Part shown: in pieces, positions 45,093 to 54,433 of the stretch
How the letters are laid out: each line of letters opens with the position of its first letter
How positions within the stretch are numbered: position 1 is the first letter of the stretch
Assembly: GCA_002835545.1 (NCBI GenBank)
Contig: PIZK01000002.1
Location: 1 to 64,000 of the forward strand
Source: Alteromonadales bacterium alter-6D02
Lineage (GTDB): Bacteria; Pseudomonadota; Gammaproteobacteria; Enterobacterales; Psychrobiaceae
Reading direction: 5' to 3'
DNA length: 64,000 nucleotides
Notes under the pieces: model-generated
The model's database searches: none
The model's input: only the letters and a program-made list of their open reading frames with translations
Told to the model about the DNA's origin: nothing
Position numbers and translations under genes: made by a program

Positions 45093-46025
45093 ATGTCTGT
45101 TGAAATTGTGCGTATTGCCACAAGAAAAAGCCCATTAGCCCTATGGCAAGCTGAGTTTGTAAAAGCTGAATTAGAGCGTTTTCATCCGTCACTTAAAGTC
45201 GAACTTGTTACTATGGTAACTAAAGGCGATAAAATTTTGGATACGCCATTAGCAAAGGTCGGTGGTAAAGGCTTATTCGTTAAAGAGCTTGAAACAGCTA
45301 TGTTAGAAGGTCGAGCTGATATTGCGGTACATTCGATGAAAGATGTGCCTGTTGATTTTCCTAAAGGCTTAGGGTTACATGTTATTTGTGAACGTGAAGA
45401 TCCGCGTGATGCGTTTGTTTCAAACACATACCAATCAATTGAGCACTTACCACAAGGTGCTGTTGTCGGTACTTCAAGTTTACGTCGCCAATGTCAGCTA
45501 CGTGCCTCTCGTCCTGATTTAGTCGTTCGTGATTTACGCGGTAATGTTGGTACTCGTTTAGGTAAACTTGATAACGGTGAGTATGATGCGATTATCCTTG
45601 CTGCTGCCGGGTTAATTCGTTTAGAGCTCGAACAACGCATCGCCTCTTTTATTGAACCAGAAGAGTCGTTACCTGCTGTTGGTCAAGGCGCTGTAGGTAT
45701 CGAGTGTCGCGACGATGATGAAAGAGTTAAAGAGTTATTAGCTCCATTAGAACACAAAGAAACTCGAACTCGTGTGTTAGCAGAAAGAGCATTAAATAAA
45801 CGCTTAGAGGGCGGCTGCCAGGTACCTATTGGTAGCTATTGTGTCCTTAATGGTGATGAGTTTTGGCTAAGAGCTCTTGTTGGTAGCCCTGATGGTAGCG
45901 TAATGTTACGTGAAGAAGCTAAAGGTCCCGTTGCCGATGCAGAGCAAACGGCAATTGATTTAGCTGACCGTTTACTTGAGCGTGGTGGGCGAGAAATTTT
46001 ACAAAAAGTATATGCCCAAGAGTAA
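45093..46025 (+). CDS. hemC: Hydroxymethylbilane synthase (porphobilinogen deaminase)
   Basis: The 310-residue enzyme joins four porphobilinogens into hydroxymethylbilane. It shows [31 protein letters not shown] and RGNVGTRL, and the dipyrromethane cofactor cysteine in [10 protein letters not shown] at Cys242, the same number as in E. coli. The frame opens further upstream, but I take the ATG at 45093, with TTGGAAA before it; the extension has no family counterpart. It heads hemC-hemD-hemX-hemY, whose genes overlap or nearly touch. In relatives this operon is usually divergent from cyaA directly. Confidence 0.97.
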   Translation: MSVEIVRIATRKSPLALWQAEFVKAELERFHPSLKVELVTMVTKGDKILDTPLAKVGGKGLFVKELETAMLEGRADIAVHSMKDVPVDFPKGLGLHVICEREDPRDAFVSNTYQSIEHLPQGAVVGTSSLRRQCQLRASRPDLVVRDLRGNVGTRLGKLDNGEYDAIILAAAGLIRLELEQRIASFIEPEESLPAVGQGAVGIECRDDDERVKELLAPLEHKETRTRVLAERALNKRLEGGCQVPIGSYCVLNGDEFWLRALVGSPDGSVMLREEAKGPVADAEQTAIDLADRLLERGGREILQKVYAQE

Positions 46026-46800
46026 TTTAAATTCTTTTGTCGGGAGCGTGCTTTTAACTCGCCCTCGAGGAAAAAATGAACCATTAGCTGAACTACTCTT
46101 AGCGAATGGGGTAGAATCGCATTGTTACCCATTAATAGAAATAGAGTTCCTGGCTACGCCAGAGCTGACCTCGTTAATCGGTGAGCTAACAGCAGATGAT
46201 ATTATTATCGCCATTAGTATGAATGCGGTTAACTCAGCAGCGAAGCAACTCAAGGCTTGCGGTCAACGTTGGCCACAACGGCCAACGTTTTTTGCAGTTG
46301 GCCAGGCAACGAGCCAAGCGTTTGCTGAGCAAGGGGTTGCTGCGGTGGTACCACAAGACCCCCGCACAGAAGGTTTGTTAGCTCTGCCACAACTACAAAG
46401 GCTTGATGGTAAGCGTGTTATTATCTTGCGTGGACTAGGCGGTAGAGAAACACTTGCTGAGCAGCTCAGATTACGCGGTGCTAGTGTTGATTATTGCCAA
46501 CTATATCGACGAGTCAACATTGTTAGCGATAGTGCACTATTAATCGCTCAATGGCGGGACAAAAACGTTACAACTATAGTCGTAACTAGTGCAGAAATTC
46601 TACAAAACCTATTACATTTAGTGAATAATAGCCATAAATCATGGTTAGTTGAGTTAACTATTATTGTGCCAAGCCCTCGTGTAGCCAAGGTTGCTTTAGC
46701 ACACGGATTGTCGAGAATCGTTATTGCCTCTGGTGCAAATGATCAAGCGATTTTAAGCAAATTATTGAAATTACAGAGCTCTCCCAATGAAAAAAAATAG
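46012..46800 (+). CDS. hemD: Uroporphyrinogen-III synthase
   Basis: The 262-residue protein has the poorly conserved two-lobed HemD fold. The blocks [29 protein letters not shown] and [17 protein letters not shown] are typical. The ATG at 46012 overlaps the hemC end by 14 bp; an upstream TTG in frame is less likely. It cyclises hydroxymethylbilane with inversion of ring D to uroporphyrinogen III. Its 3' end overlaps hemX by 14 bp, so translation is coupled. Confidence 0.93.
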   Translation: MPKSNLNSFVGSVLLTRPRGKNEPLAELLLANGVESHCYPLIEIEFLATPELTSLIGELTADDIIIAISMNAVNSAAKQLKACGQRWPQRPTFFAVGQATSQAFAEQGVAAVVPQDPRTEGLLALPQLQRLDGKRVIILRGLGGRETLAEQLRLRGASVDYCQLYRRVNIVSDSALLIAQWRDKNVTTIVVTSAEILQNLLHLVNNSHKSWLVELTIIVPSPRVAKVALAHGLSRIVIASGANDQAILSKLLKLQSSPNEKK

Positions 46801-48211
46801 AAACGCAAATCAGAAAAAATCTGGAAAAAATACCGCACAACAGGCGGAAGAACTGAAGGTTGTAGAAGATAACCTTGAACAGGGCAACGATAGTCTTGCA
46901 CAGAACAGCGACGGTGTTGAGCTGGATACTGTCAACACAAAACAAGCTGAAGAAAAATCAGTGCCAGTGGATGAAAGTGCTCAACAAACAGATGGCGACG
47001 CTGAGCCACAGCCAAAAACTATCAATGAAGATGAAGTTTCTGTAAGTGAAGAACAACCAAAAATTGAGAAGAGTAGTGTTAGCGAACAGACTACCCCTGT
47101 TGATGTTAAAGCAAAGCCAGTTGAACCTGTTGTGGCAATGAGTGCAAACATTCCAACAGAACAAGAACTCGATAAAAAGTATAAAAATAAAGTTAGCAAG
47201 TTAGCTGTCTTTGCTATTTTCTTGATCTTATTACTTGCTGGTGGCGGTGGTTATGGCGGTTATTGGCTCTACAATGAGCTAGGTGATGACAAAGCTGCTA
47301 TTAATGAGTTGAAACAATCTCAAGAAGATGAGTTTAGTAGCATGCAGCGCCAAACACAGCAAAAACTTCAAGCGCAACAGCAGTCAATTGCACAAGCGAA
47401 TGCACAATTAAGCAAAGAAATTGAACAGCAGCAAGATGTTACTCAAATACTTCAGGATAAAGTCTTAGAGTTATCTGGTCGCCGCCCAAATGATTGGTTA
47501 TTAGCTGAAGCCAATTATTTAGTTCGTCTAGCAGGACGTAAACTATGGCAAGAAAAAGATCAAAATACGGCCAGTGAGCTGTTAGCAACCGCTGATTTAC
47601 GTATTGCGGAAATGAATGATCCATCATTGATTCATATTCGAAAGGCGTTAGCTAACGATATTGCATCGCTACAAGCGCTACCTAGCGACCAAACGGAAAC
47701 ATATGCATTAAAAATTGATGGCTTAATTAGTCAGGTCGATAACTTAAAACTAAATATGATTAAACTTGCTGACGCAGTAGAAGAGGGTGACTCTAAAGAG
47801 TTATCAAACTCCGCTGATGATTGGAAAGATAACTTAGAGAAAACATGGCAATCATTTAGTGAAGGCTTTATCACTGTTCGCCGTCGTACGGGTGGTGTTG
47901 AACCTTTATTATCGCCAAAGCAACAATGGTATTTAGAAGAGAATTTAAAGAGTAAATTAATCCAAGCCCAATTAGCTATTTATCGTCATCAACAAGATGC
48001 ATTTGAACATGCAATTGAGTTGTCAACACGTTGGACTATGCAGTTCTTTGATCGCCAAGATAGCACCACTGAATTTATGTTGAGTGAGTTGGAAAAGCTG
48101 CATAAAGTATCAGTCAATATCAGCTACCCGCAACGATTAAAAAGCAGCACATTAATTACGGATGAGCTAATTACTCGTAATATTGGCCGTACTCGTACAG
48201 TGGAGCCTTAA
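46787..48211 (+). CDS. hemX: HemX-like inner-membrane protein
   Basis: The 474-residue protein has an acidic Glu/Gln-rich cytoplasmic N-terminus (about 1-130), one membrane span (about 138-160, with a Gly-rich GGGGYGGYWLY), a coiled coil (about 170-225) and a conserved C-terminal HemX domain (about 225-450, for example RPNDWLLAEANYLVRLAGRKLW). Although often annotated as uroporphyrinogen-III methyltransferase, it lacks the SAM-methyltransferase motifs. Its role in haem synthesis is unclear, perhaps scaffolding. It overlaps hemD and is followed two bases later by hemY. Confidence 0.93.
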   Translation: MKKNRNANQKKSGKNTAQQAEELKVVEDNLEQGNDSLAQNSDGVELDTVNTKQAEEKSVPVDESAQQTDGDAEPQPKTINEDEVSVSEEQPKIEKSSVSEQTTPVDVKAKPVEPVVAMSANIPTEQELDKKYKNKVSKLAVFAIFLILLLAGGGGYGGYWLYNELGDDKAAINELKQSQEDEFSSMQRQTQQKLQAQQQSIAQANAQLSKEIEQQQDVTQILQDKVLELSGRRPNDWLLAEANYLVRLAGRKLWQEKDQNTASELLATADLRIAEMNDPSLIHIRKALANDIASLQALPSDQTETYALKIDGLISQVDNLKLNMIKLADAVEEGDSKELSNSADDWKDNLEKTWQSFSEGFITVRRRTGGVEPLLSPKQQWYLEENLKSKLIQAQLAIYRHQQDAFEHAIELSTRWTMQFFDRQDSTTEFMLSELEKLHKVSVNISYPQRLKSSTLITDELITRNIGRTRTVEP

Positions 48212-48213
48212 TC

Positions 48214-49383
48214 ATGGTTAGATTATTAATTTTAGCGCTGATTATTTTTGCTGGCCTGTTTGTCGGCCCATTATTGATGGACCAAAAAGGTTATGTGCTT
48301 ATTGCTGTCAATGATTGGACGATCGAGAGTAGTGTCGTTGTTATGGTGATGCTGATTCTGGTGTTTTATGCACTGTTACAGTTTGCGGAATGGGCTTTGG
48401 TAAATACATTAACGCTATGGGGGCGAACGCGCCATTGGTTTGGTTGGCGTCGTCACCGGATTGCCAGAGAGAAAACGTTTACCAGTGTGTTAGAACTTGC
48501 CAGTGGTCAGTATCTTGCTGCAGAAAAGAATAGTACTCGCCATGTTCGTTTCAGCGAGCAGCCTTTGCTTAACTATTTAACAGCGGCGAAAGCTGCGCAG
48601 CAGCTTGGAAAGCTTGAACAACGCGATCAATACTTGGCAGCAGCTGCTGACATCGACAGTGAAAATTTAGCATTAAATACAACTAGGTTACAGTTACAAA
48701 TTGAGGAAGGTGGTTTCGACGCCGCTTATGACTGGTTACAAGATCAGCCGTCTCAAGTTCTCCAACAGCCTGAAATTATGCGTTTATCGTACAAGGTCTA
48801 TGAACATTGTGAGAAATGGAATACCTTACTTGCAATGCTAGATAAGCTTAAAAAACTTCAGGTGATTGAAGCGGAAGTTGTAGAACAGCTACGTATAAAG
48901 TGCTACCAAGGTTTGTTAAAGCAAGCGTCGCAGCAGGGCTTAGAGGCTTTACAAGCCAGCTTTAAATCCGTACCGCGTAAATTAAGAAATGAGCAAGCCG
49001 TATTTGGTCGTTATGCTTTATTGATGGTTGATTTAGGTGATTACGAAAGTGTTGAAAAAGACTTATTTAAACGTTTAACTCAAGATACTTCAGAAGACTT
49101 GCTAAACGTTATCAATGCTGTTGATGGCGACCATGTTGAAGCGTGTAAAGACAAGTTGTTGAAATTAGCTCAACGTGAAAATAAAGATGCATTACTTGCA
49201 ACTGCTACTGGTCAATTAATGGTAAAAGCTAAAGATTGGGAGCAAGCAGTATACTGGCTTGAGCATGCGGTTAAATTAACGCCGAGTGCAACCTTGTATA
49301 ACCAATTAGCGGCTGCACAGCTTGAGTTAGGTAAAGAAACAGATGCTCTTGCTAGCTTTAAAGAAGCTGCATTTTTATATTAA
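48214..49383 (+). CDS. hemY: HemY-like TPR membrane protein
   Basis: This 389-residue protein begins with two membrane spans (about 1-20 and 37-60) in the HemY_N domain (LFVGPLLMDQKGYVLIA). TPR-like helices follow to the end, including the C-terminal WLEHAVKLTPSATLYNQLAAAQL. It is the proteobacterial HemY of hemCDXY operons, not the Bacillus coproporphyrinogen oxidase of the same name. Exact function in haem synthesis is not established. It closes the haem operon, 29 bp before a diguanylate cyclase gene. Confidence 0.93.
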   Translation: MVRLLILALIIFAGLFVGPLLMDQKGYVLIAVNDWTIESSVVVMVMLILVFYALLQFAEWALVNTLTLWGRTRHWFGWRRHRIAREKTFTSVLELASGQYLAAEKNSTRHVRFSEQPLLNYLTAAKAAQQLGKLEQRDQYLAAAADIDSENLALNTTRLQLQIEEGGFDAAYDWLQDQPSQVLQQPEIMRLSYKVYEHCEKWNTLLAMLDKLKKLQVIEAEVVEQLRIKCYQGLLKQASQQGLEALQASFKSVPRKLRNEQAVFGRYALLMVDLGDYESVEKDLFKRLTQDTSEDLLNVINAVDGDHVEACKDKLLKLAQRENKDALLATATGQLMVKAKDWEQAVYWLEHAVKLTPSATLYNQLAAAQLELGKETDALASFKEAAFLY

Positions 49384-49412
49384 GGAATGAATGATTTTAA
49401 ATAGGGATCGAG

Positions 49413-50432
49413 ATGTCAATTGACGATACTGTTGTTTTCGATGACTCAGTCGCAACATTAAAGAAAACTATACCATTGATGATGAAATATAATGTGCCGG
49501 TTATTCCGGTAAATTATGCGTTATGGTATACCTATGCGTCGAATCAGATCCCTAATTTAAATAAAGAACTTGATAGTGCTATTCAATTATACAAGACTTG
49601 TCCGTCTTACCGAGCTGAGCAGCTTTATAATAAGCATGTTAAAGGTGATCAGTCTTTAGAGTTACAAAAATCCATTGAGTCTATGGTTTCGACATTGAGT
49701 CATTATGTGTCAGCTCAACGCGAAGGTGCTAAAGAGTTTCAAGATGAAATGGATAAGTGCCATGATGACTTGACTGGTGTCGTTGCTAATAAACATGACT
49801 TTGAGCAAGTTGACCATTTTGTTGATGACTTGGTATCCAAGTCATTAGCCATGAAAGATAAGGCTAAGCATTACTCCAATTCTTTAGACTCAGCACAAGA
49901 AGAGATTCGAGTATTGAAGGCGAAATTAGCTAGCAGTCAGCAAGAGGCTTTATATGATGCGCTAACTGGCTTGTTAAATCGTCGGTCATTTGAGCAAGAG
50001 GTCGAAGCTTTACTGGCGATTCCAAATACTACGATGTGTTTAGTGATGGCAGATATTGATCACTTTAAACGATTTAATGACTTGCACGGCCATTTATTGG
50101 GAGACAAAGTGCTCAAAGTAGTCGGTAAAAAGTTAACCCATAATGGTGATAATGGAGCGATGGCTTTTCGATTTGGTGGAGAAGAGTTTGCCATTCTATT
50201 GCCCGGTGTCACACTAGCTCAAGCATATGACTATGCCGAAAAGATTCGTCATTCAATCGAAAAACTCGTGATCAAAACTAAGAAAACAGGTGAGTTGATT
50301 AGCTCTATCACCTGTTCGTTTGGCGTTGCAGAGTTTTCTGCTACTAGTGATATAAATGGCTTGATTGCATTAGCCGATGAACGTTTGTACAAGGCTAAAA
50401 AGCAGGGACGAAACCGGACTGTTAAAGCATGA
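49413..50432 (+). CDS. Cytoplasmic GGDEF diguanylate cyclase without I-site
   Basis: The 339-residue protein has no membrane span. The N-terminal 170 residues are alpha-helical (IPVNYALWYTYASNQIP block, then coiled coil about 145-175) and resemble the regulatory part of VdcA/YdeH-like cyclases. The C-terminal GGDEF domain (about 180-335) has LTGLLNRRSFE and the active-site loop GGEEF at 255-259. The inhibitory RxxD is missing: the equivalent position reads DNGA. It probably makes cyclic di-GMP without product feedback. It follows hemY by 29 bp and might be partly co-transcribed with the haem operon. Confidence 0.92.
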   Translation: MSIDDTVVFDDSVATLKKTIPLMMKYNVPVIPVNYALWYTYASNQIPNLNKELDSAIQLYKTCPSYRAEQLYNKHVKGDQSLELQKSIESMVSTLSHYVSAQREGAKEFQDEMDKCHDDLTGVVANKHDFEQVDHFVDDLVSKSLAMKDKAKHYSNSLDSAQEEIRVLKAKLASSQQEALYDALTGLLNRRSFEQEVEALLAIPNTTMCLVMADIDHFKRFNDLHGHLLGDKVLKVVGKKLTHNGDNGAMAFRFGGEEFAILLPGVTLAQAYDYAEKIRHSIEKLVIKTKKTGELISSITCSFGVAEFSATSDINGLIALADERLYKAKKQGRNRTVKA

Positions 50433-50445
50433 CATAATCCCTGAG

Positions 50446-51801
50446 TTAAGGAACTCTTACAAGTTGGTAGAAACGTCTTGTCATTAATATTGCTGACAAA
50501 GTAAGTCCTGTGATAATAGCTAACCAATATCCTCTCACACCCATACCAAAGTGTTCTGCGAAGATATAACCGACTGGAAACCCGATCACCCAGTAAGCGA
50601 CAGTGCAGATCAGCATCGGAACTTTAGTATCCTTCATACCTCGTAGCGCTCCACTTGCATTTACTTGAATACCATCCGATAGTTGAAAAATTGCCGCAAG
50701 TATTAATAGCTGGACTGCCACTGTAATAACTTGAGTATCAGCAGTAAATATTTGCGCTAATTGTTGGTTAAACAAGACCATGGCTATGGCTGTTACACAG
50801 GAAATAATAACGCCAAAACCAATGCCCATATATCCGGTGTCTCTTGCTTGTATACGATCCTTTTTGCCGATGTGGTAACCAACGCGGGCAGTTACAGCAA
50901 CAGATAACCCGAGAGAAATGGTATATGCCATTGAGGATATATTTAGCGCAATTTGATGACCAGCGATCTCTGGCACTGAATAGCGACCTATCATTAAACC
51001 CACAGCACCAAATAGAGCTACCTCCATGCCTAGCCCGATTCCCATCGGCAAGCCAATTTTAAAGACTTCGCTATAGGTTTTTAGCTTTGGCTTTATCCAG
51101 TGGGTAAATAAATGATAGCCATGGTAACGTTTAGCCAAAGCAGTGTAAGAGATTAGAGATAATGCCATTACACACCATACAACCACCGTTGCCCAGCCAA
51201 CACCAACTGCTCCCATAGGTGCTAAGCCCCAGCCACCGTTGATAAACCAATAATTGCACACGACATTAAATGGTATGGCTGCAATTGAGCAATACATGAT
51301 TGCTTTTGTGGCAAACATCCCTTCATTACAGAAACGCAGGGCAAAAAAACAATAGAGAGGGATCAATCCCCAGGCCAATGCTTCGAGATAGCCGCTGGTT
51401 AATGGAATTATTTTCTCTGTTATCCCAATTTGCCAAAGTAACGGCTCAAGCGATGTTAATAGTAGCGAGCTAGGAAGAGCCAGAAGCACAGCTAGTACAA
51501 TGCCGCTCTGAAATGCTTGGCGCACACCTTTTTTATTTTCTTCACCATTAAATTGAGCGGTGATAGGGCTTAACGCTAAGAATATCCCAATAATGAAAAC
51601 AATGATTGGATTAAAAATACTGACCCCAATAGCAATGGCTGCTAACGCATCTGCGCTATAGCGTCCTGCCATGATAGTATCTATGACACCCAGCGACATT
51701 TGTGCCACTTGAGCCAAAATAGCAGGAACGGCCAGTTTTAATAATGTCTTTGCTTCAATACGGTGTTTGGCTGTATTGATCTTGTTAATAATCTGTTTCA
51801 C
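50446..51801 (-). CDS. norM: MATE-family multidrug efflux pump (NorM type)
   Basis: This 451-residue protein has 12 predicted spans and two homologous MATE halves. LAVPAILAQVAQMSLGVIDTIMAGRYSA and IGLPMGIGLGMEVALFGAVG are the paired first-span blocks, and Asp in VIDTIMAG is the conserved cation residue region. It exports cationic drugs by Na+ or H+ antiport. I use GTG at 51801, with AAGAGA before it; the frame extends to a TTG with no Shine-Dalgarno sequence. It faces the GGDEF gene (13-bp gap) and is divergent from a winged-helix regulator gene, which might control it. Confidence 0.9.
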   Translation of the reverse strand: MKQIINKINTAKHRIEAKTLLKLAVPAILAQVAQMSLGVIDTIMAGRYSADALAAIAIGVSIFNPIIVFIIGIFLALSPITAQFNGEENKKGVRQAFQSGIVLAVLLALPSSLLLTSLEPLLWQIGITEKIIPLTSGYLEALAWGLIPLYCFFALRFCNEGMFATKAIMYCSIAAIPFNVVCNYWFINGGWGLAPMGAVGVGWATVVVWCVMALSLISYTALAKRYHGYHLFTHWIKPKLKTYSEVFKIGLPMGIGLGMEVALFGAVGLMIGRYSVPEIAGHQIALNISSMAYTISLGLSVAVTARVGYHIGKKDRIQARDTGYMGIGFGVIISCVTAIAMVLFNQQLAQIFTADTQVITVAVQLLILAAIFQLSDGIQVNASGALRGMKDTKVPMLICTVAYWVIGFPVGYIFAEHFGMGVRGYWLAIITGLTLSAILMTRRFYQLVRVP

Positions 51802-51902
51802 TAATTCTCTTACTTTGGTTAAAGGCAATATAAAAAATGTTGGGTATGAGATAAACTGCGCAGAGTTGTTCTGTTTTTTGGCTTTATATTTTAGGAAGCA
51901 TT

Positions 51903-52418
51903 ATGTCGCATAAGACTTCACCTGTCATTGTTTCATCATCACATTTGGTATCTTCGTCTTGCCCACAACTTAGTGAATTTGAGTATGGATTGACAATGAT
52001 GAATAATGCATTTTTACGTTGGATGCAGCATTGTAGCCAAGCTGCTGGGGTTACTGAGTTAAGCTCGCTTGATATTCAGGTCGTTCACAATGTAGCTCAC
52101 CGAGATCGTGCTAAAAAGCTCGCTGATATTTGCTTTTCATTAAACCTAGAAGATAGCCATAACGTTGCGTACTCGTTGAGAAAATTAGTCAAGTTAGCGA
52201 TGATAACGTCAACTAAAAAAGGCAAGGAGACCTTTTATAAACCATCAGAGCAGGGTTGGCAGTTTTGTGAGCGTTATAAAGCGGTTCGGGAGCAGTGTTT
52301 GATTGACTCACTTAAAGATTTAAATCTGACGGAACAACAGTTAAGTGAAATGGCTAGTGCATTAAGAGTCCTTTCCGGTTTTTATGATCAATCTTCTCGA
52401 AGTGCTGCATCGTTGTAA
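51903..52418 (+). CDS. MarR-like winged-helix transcription regulator
   Basis: The 171-residue protein has a winged-helix DNA-binding domain (about residues 55-130). LSSLDIQVVHNVAHRDRAKKLADIC, the recognition part VAYSLRKLVKLAMI and the wing KKGKETFYKPSEQG fit the MarR-like family of predicted regulators. The first 25 residues are Ser-rich and likely disordered. AGGAAG five bases before the ATG supports the start. Divergent from norM with about 100 bp between; local control of the exporter is possible but not shown. Confidence 0.85.
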   Translation: MSHKTSPVIVSSSHLVSSSCPQLSEFEYGLTMMNNAFLRWMQHCSQAAGVTELSSLDIQVVHNVAHRDRAKKLADICFSLNLEDSHNVAYSLRKLVKLAMITSTKKGKETFYKPSEQGWQFCERYKAVREQCLIDSLKDLNLTEQQLSEMASALRVLSGFYDQSSRSAASL

Positions 52419-52721
52419 TACCAATACCGTTATTTAAGTGACCCCTTTGGTATCGCGAATAAGCGATAACGTGAATAAACGAATTAGAGTGCAGGTGCTA
52501 CGTTCCAAACAGAACCTAAGTAATAACATCGATGCCGGGAAGGTATTTATTGGCGTATGTAGTTATTCTAGATAATAAGTAACGAAGCTATCATTTTAGC
52601 CCGATAAAGATGTACACGTTATTTATGAAGTTAATATAAGTTTAATACTTTGGTTTTTTGTGAACTTTTTAACTGAATTGTGTTCTTACTATTCCACTAA
52701 GGTTGAATTCATAGGGATAAG
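52419..52721 (+). other. Intergenic region of 303 bp
   Basis: No gene is credible here. A small hairpin (TATCGC-GAATAA-GCGATA, about 52451-52468) lacks a T-run. The 3' part is AT-rich and may hold the promoter of the small gene at 52722. No SOS-box pattern (CTG-N10-CAG) was seen here. Confidence 0.5.
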
Positions 52722-52934
52722 ATGAAAGTTTTTGCAAAACAATCAATCAGACAAATTGTTAAACATATCAAGATATTCTTCCAAGGAACGATAGAGATCG
52801 ATTCGCTTGGACGTTTCAAATTTTCACAAGGGCAGCTGTGTTTACCACAAAACGCAACCCGAACGCAGAGCTCTTTTGTTCAACAGGTGAACTCATCTAT
52901 TAAGTCTAAACGGCCTGTTGCCCAGTGGGATTAG
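52722..52934 (+). CDS. Small basic orphan protein
   Basis: This 70-residue reading frame has an ATG preceded by AGGGATAAG at a suitable distance. It encodes a basic protein (KQSIRQIVKHIKIFFQGTIEIDSLGRF) without signal peptide or membrane span. I do not recognise it. It stands alone in an otherwise empty stretch between the winged-helix regulator and sulA and faces sulA convergently. Its codon use looks like the neighbours, which favours a real gene, but length alone leaves doubt. Confidence 0.5.
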   Translation: MKVFAKQSIRQIVKHIKIFFQGTIEIDSLGRFKFSQGQLCLPQNATRTQSSFVQQVNSSIKSKRPVAQWD

Positions 52935-52990
52935 CTTGATACTAGTTACACAGTAATCGAACTTTAGGCTTTACTAAATCGTCGCAAAGC

Positions 52991-53536
52991 TTAGTGAAAT
53001 GCACCACTTAACTTACTAAGATTAACATGCTGCGCTAATTGATTTTGACTATGACAATTCAATTGGCGTTGTGTTTGTTGCTGATTGATATTAAAAACGA
53101 ACGCTAAGGCGCTAGTTCGTTTTGCAGCAAGCTGCAGACGTTTTAAGTCCCTAGCATTAACTGAGTCTGGCCAAGCAATAACTGCGCTGCTAGTTCCTGA
53201 CATCAATGCTTGCTCCATTGCCCATAAAGTATCAACCTGATCTTTTGGGTGAACTAATAAAATCTTATCACTTGCGATTTGGTATTGCTCGCTTAATGCT
53301 TTGAGTTGTTGTTTCGGTGCACCAATCAATACAATCCAGCGACGCTGTTCGCTGAGCTTTTTAAGGGTTGGCCCAAGAATCTCTAACTGCTGGTCATCAT
53401 TAGATTGACTAACGATCTCGTTAATCGTTTGTGATTGCCAACCACCCTGATTTAGCAAGTTATCTAAATGGTTAAAACCTGAACTGATTGCAAAGTTGTT
53501 CTCAGTTGTTTGTTGGTTTAAATATAATGATTTCAT
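52991..53536 (-). CDS. sulA: SulA-like cell-division inhibitor
   Basis: The 181-residue protein resembles SulA, an SOS-induced inhibitor that binds FtsZ and blocks septum formation. It has a RecA-like strand layout with [32 protein letters not shown] and the [23 protein letters not shown] block. The ATG at 53536 overlaps the lexA stop as ATGA, with GGAG seven bases upstream; a TTG two codons earlier is less likely. It therefore sits in one operon with lexA, under the SOS boxes at 54191-54227. Confidence 0.88.
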   Translation of the reverse strand: MKSLYLNQQTTENNFAISSGFNHLDNLLNQGGWQSQTINEIVSQSNDDQQLEILGPTLKKLSEQRRWIVLIGAPKQQLKALSEQYQIASDKILLVHPKDQVDTLWAMEQALMSGTSSAVIAWPDSVNARDLKRLQLAAKRTSALAFVFNINQQQTQRQLNCHSQNQLAQHVNLSKLSGAFH

Positions 53537-54156
53537 TGCCAAGCTCCATTTCTTATCACGCCAACTGCCAAACCTTCAATTTCTAATGATTGATATTCCA
53601 AATCGACGACGATGGTTGAAAACTCTGGGTTTTCAGGGTGTAGTAAAACTTTATTATCCTGTCGTTCAAAACGTTTAACCGTTACATCGTCTTCTACACG
53701 TGCGACCACAACTTGACCTTCGTTAACCGAGGTTGTTTTGTGTACGGCTAGCAAATCGCCATCAATAATCCCAATATCTCTCATGCTCATACCGTTAACA
53801 CGTAGCAGATAATCTGCTTGTGGATGAAACATACTAGGGTCGACTTTGTAATGTGCTTCAACGTGCTCTTGAGCTAGAATCGGTTCTCCAGCAGCCACTT
53901 GGCCTATCAATGGTAAGCCTTGCTCTTCACTGTCATTGGCAGCTTCGGGAGGTAAACGAATGCCGCGTGATGTGCCAGGGATGATTTCAATAGCGCCTTT
54001 TTTGGCTAAGGCCTTAAGGTGTTCCTCAGCAGCATTTGCTGATTTAAACCCAAGCTTTTTAGCAATCTCAGCTCGTGTTGGCGGCATGCCTGTAATGGCT
54101 ATATTGTCTTTGATAAGCTGTAAGATTTCAGCCTGACGGTTAGTTAACTTTTTCAT
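53533..54156 (-). CDS. lexA: SOS repressor LexA
   Basis: This 207-residue repressor has an N-terminal winged helix ([41 protein letters not shown]) and a C-terminal S24-type self-cleaving domain. The cleavage site is Ala89-Gly90 in QVAAGEP; the catalytic pair is Ser124 (NGMSMRD) and Lys161 (VTVKRF). It represses DNA-damage genes until RecA filaments stimulate its cleavage. Two LexA boxes lie upstream, so it represses itself. It is followed by sulA with an ATGA overlap and is divergent from plsB, an arrangement conserved in part with E. coli (plsB-dgkA-lexA region). Confidence 0.97.
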   Translation of the reverse strand: MKKLTNRQAEILQLIKDNIAITGMPPTRAEIAKKLGFKSANAAEEHLKALAKKGAIEIIPGTSRGIRLPPEAANDSEEQGLPLIGQVAAGEPILAQEHVEAHYKVDPSMFHPQADYLLRVNGMSMRDIGIIDGDLLAVHKTTSVNEGQVVVARVEDDVTVKRFERQDNKVLLHPENPEFSTIVVDLEYQSLEIEGLAVGVIRNGAWQ

Positions 54157-54190
54157 ATACTTGCCTTAGCACCAAATTAGAATAAATGAA

Positions 54191-54206
54191 CTGGGTTTTC
54201 ATACAG
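54191..54206. promoter_or_regulatory. LexA box 1 (SOS box) of lexA-sulA
   Basis: CTG-GGTTTTCATA-CAG fits CTG-N10-CAG. It is the box nearer to the lexA start (35 bp away), separated by five bases from box 2. Confidence 0.75.
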
Positions 54207-54211
54207 TATAG

Positions 54212-54227
54212 CTGTCAGTATATACAG
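54212..54227. promoter_or_regulatory. LexA box 2 (SOS box) of lexA-sulA
   Basis: CTGTCAGTATATACAG fits CTG-N10-CAG and the AT-alternating core of gammaproteobacterial SOS boxes closely. The 21-bp step to box 1 equals that in the E. coli lexA promoter, consistent with cooperative autorepression. Confidence 0.88.
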
Positions 54228-54433
54228 TAAAAATTACTGTGCAAGTATTAATCAAAAAAACTTTACTTTAATAATTAAATTACGCCACGGTGTTCTAATC
54301 TTTAATAGATTGCTCTTATCGAGTATTAGTTAAAATGAACTTGCCACAAATAATAACTGGTAATACCTTTGGGCTTAGTATGAAATTTGATATATTACGC
54401 GTGTTTTCTGTTTAGTTATTGGTAAAAGTGTGT

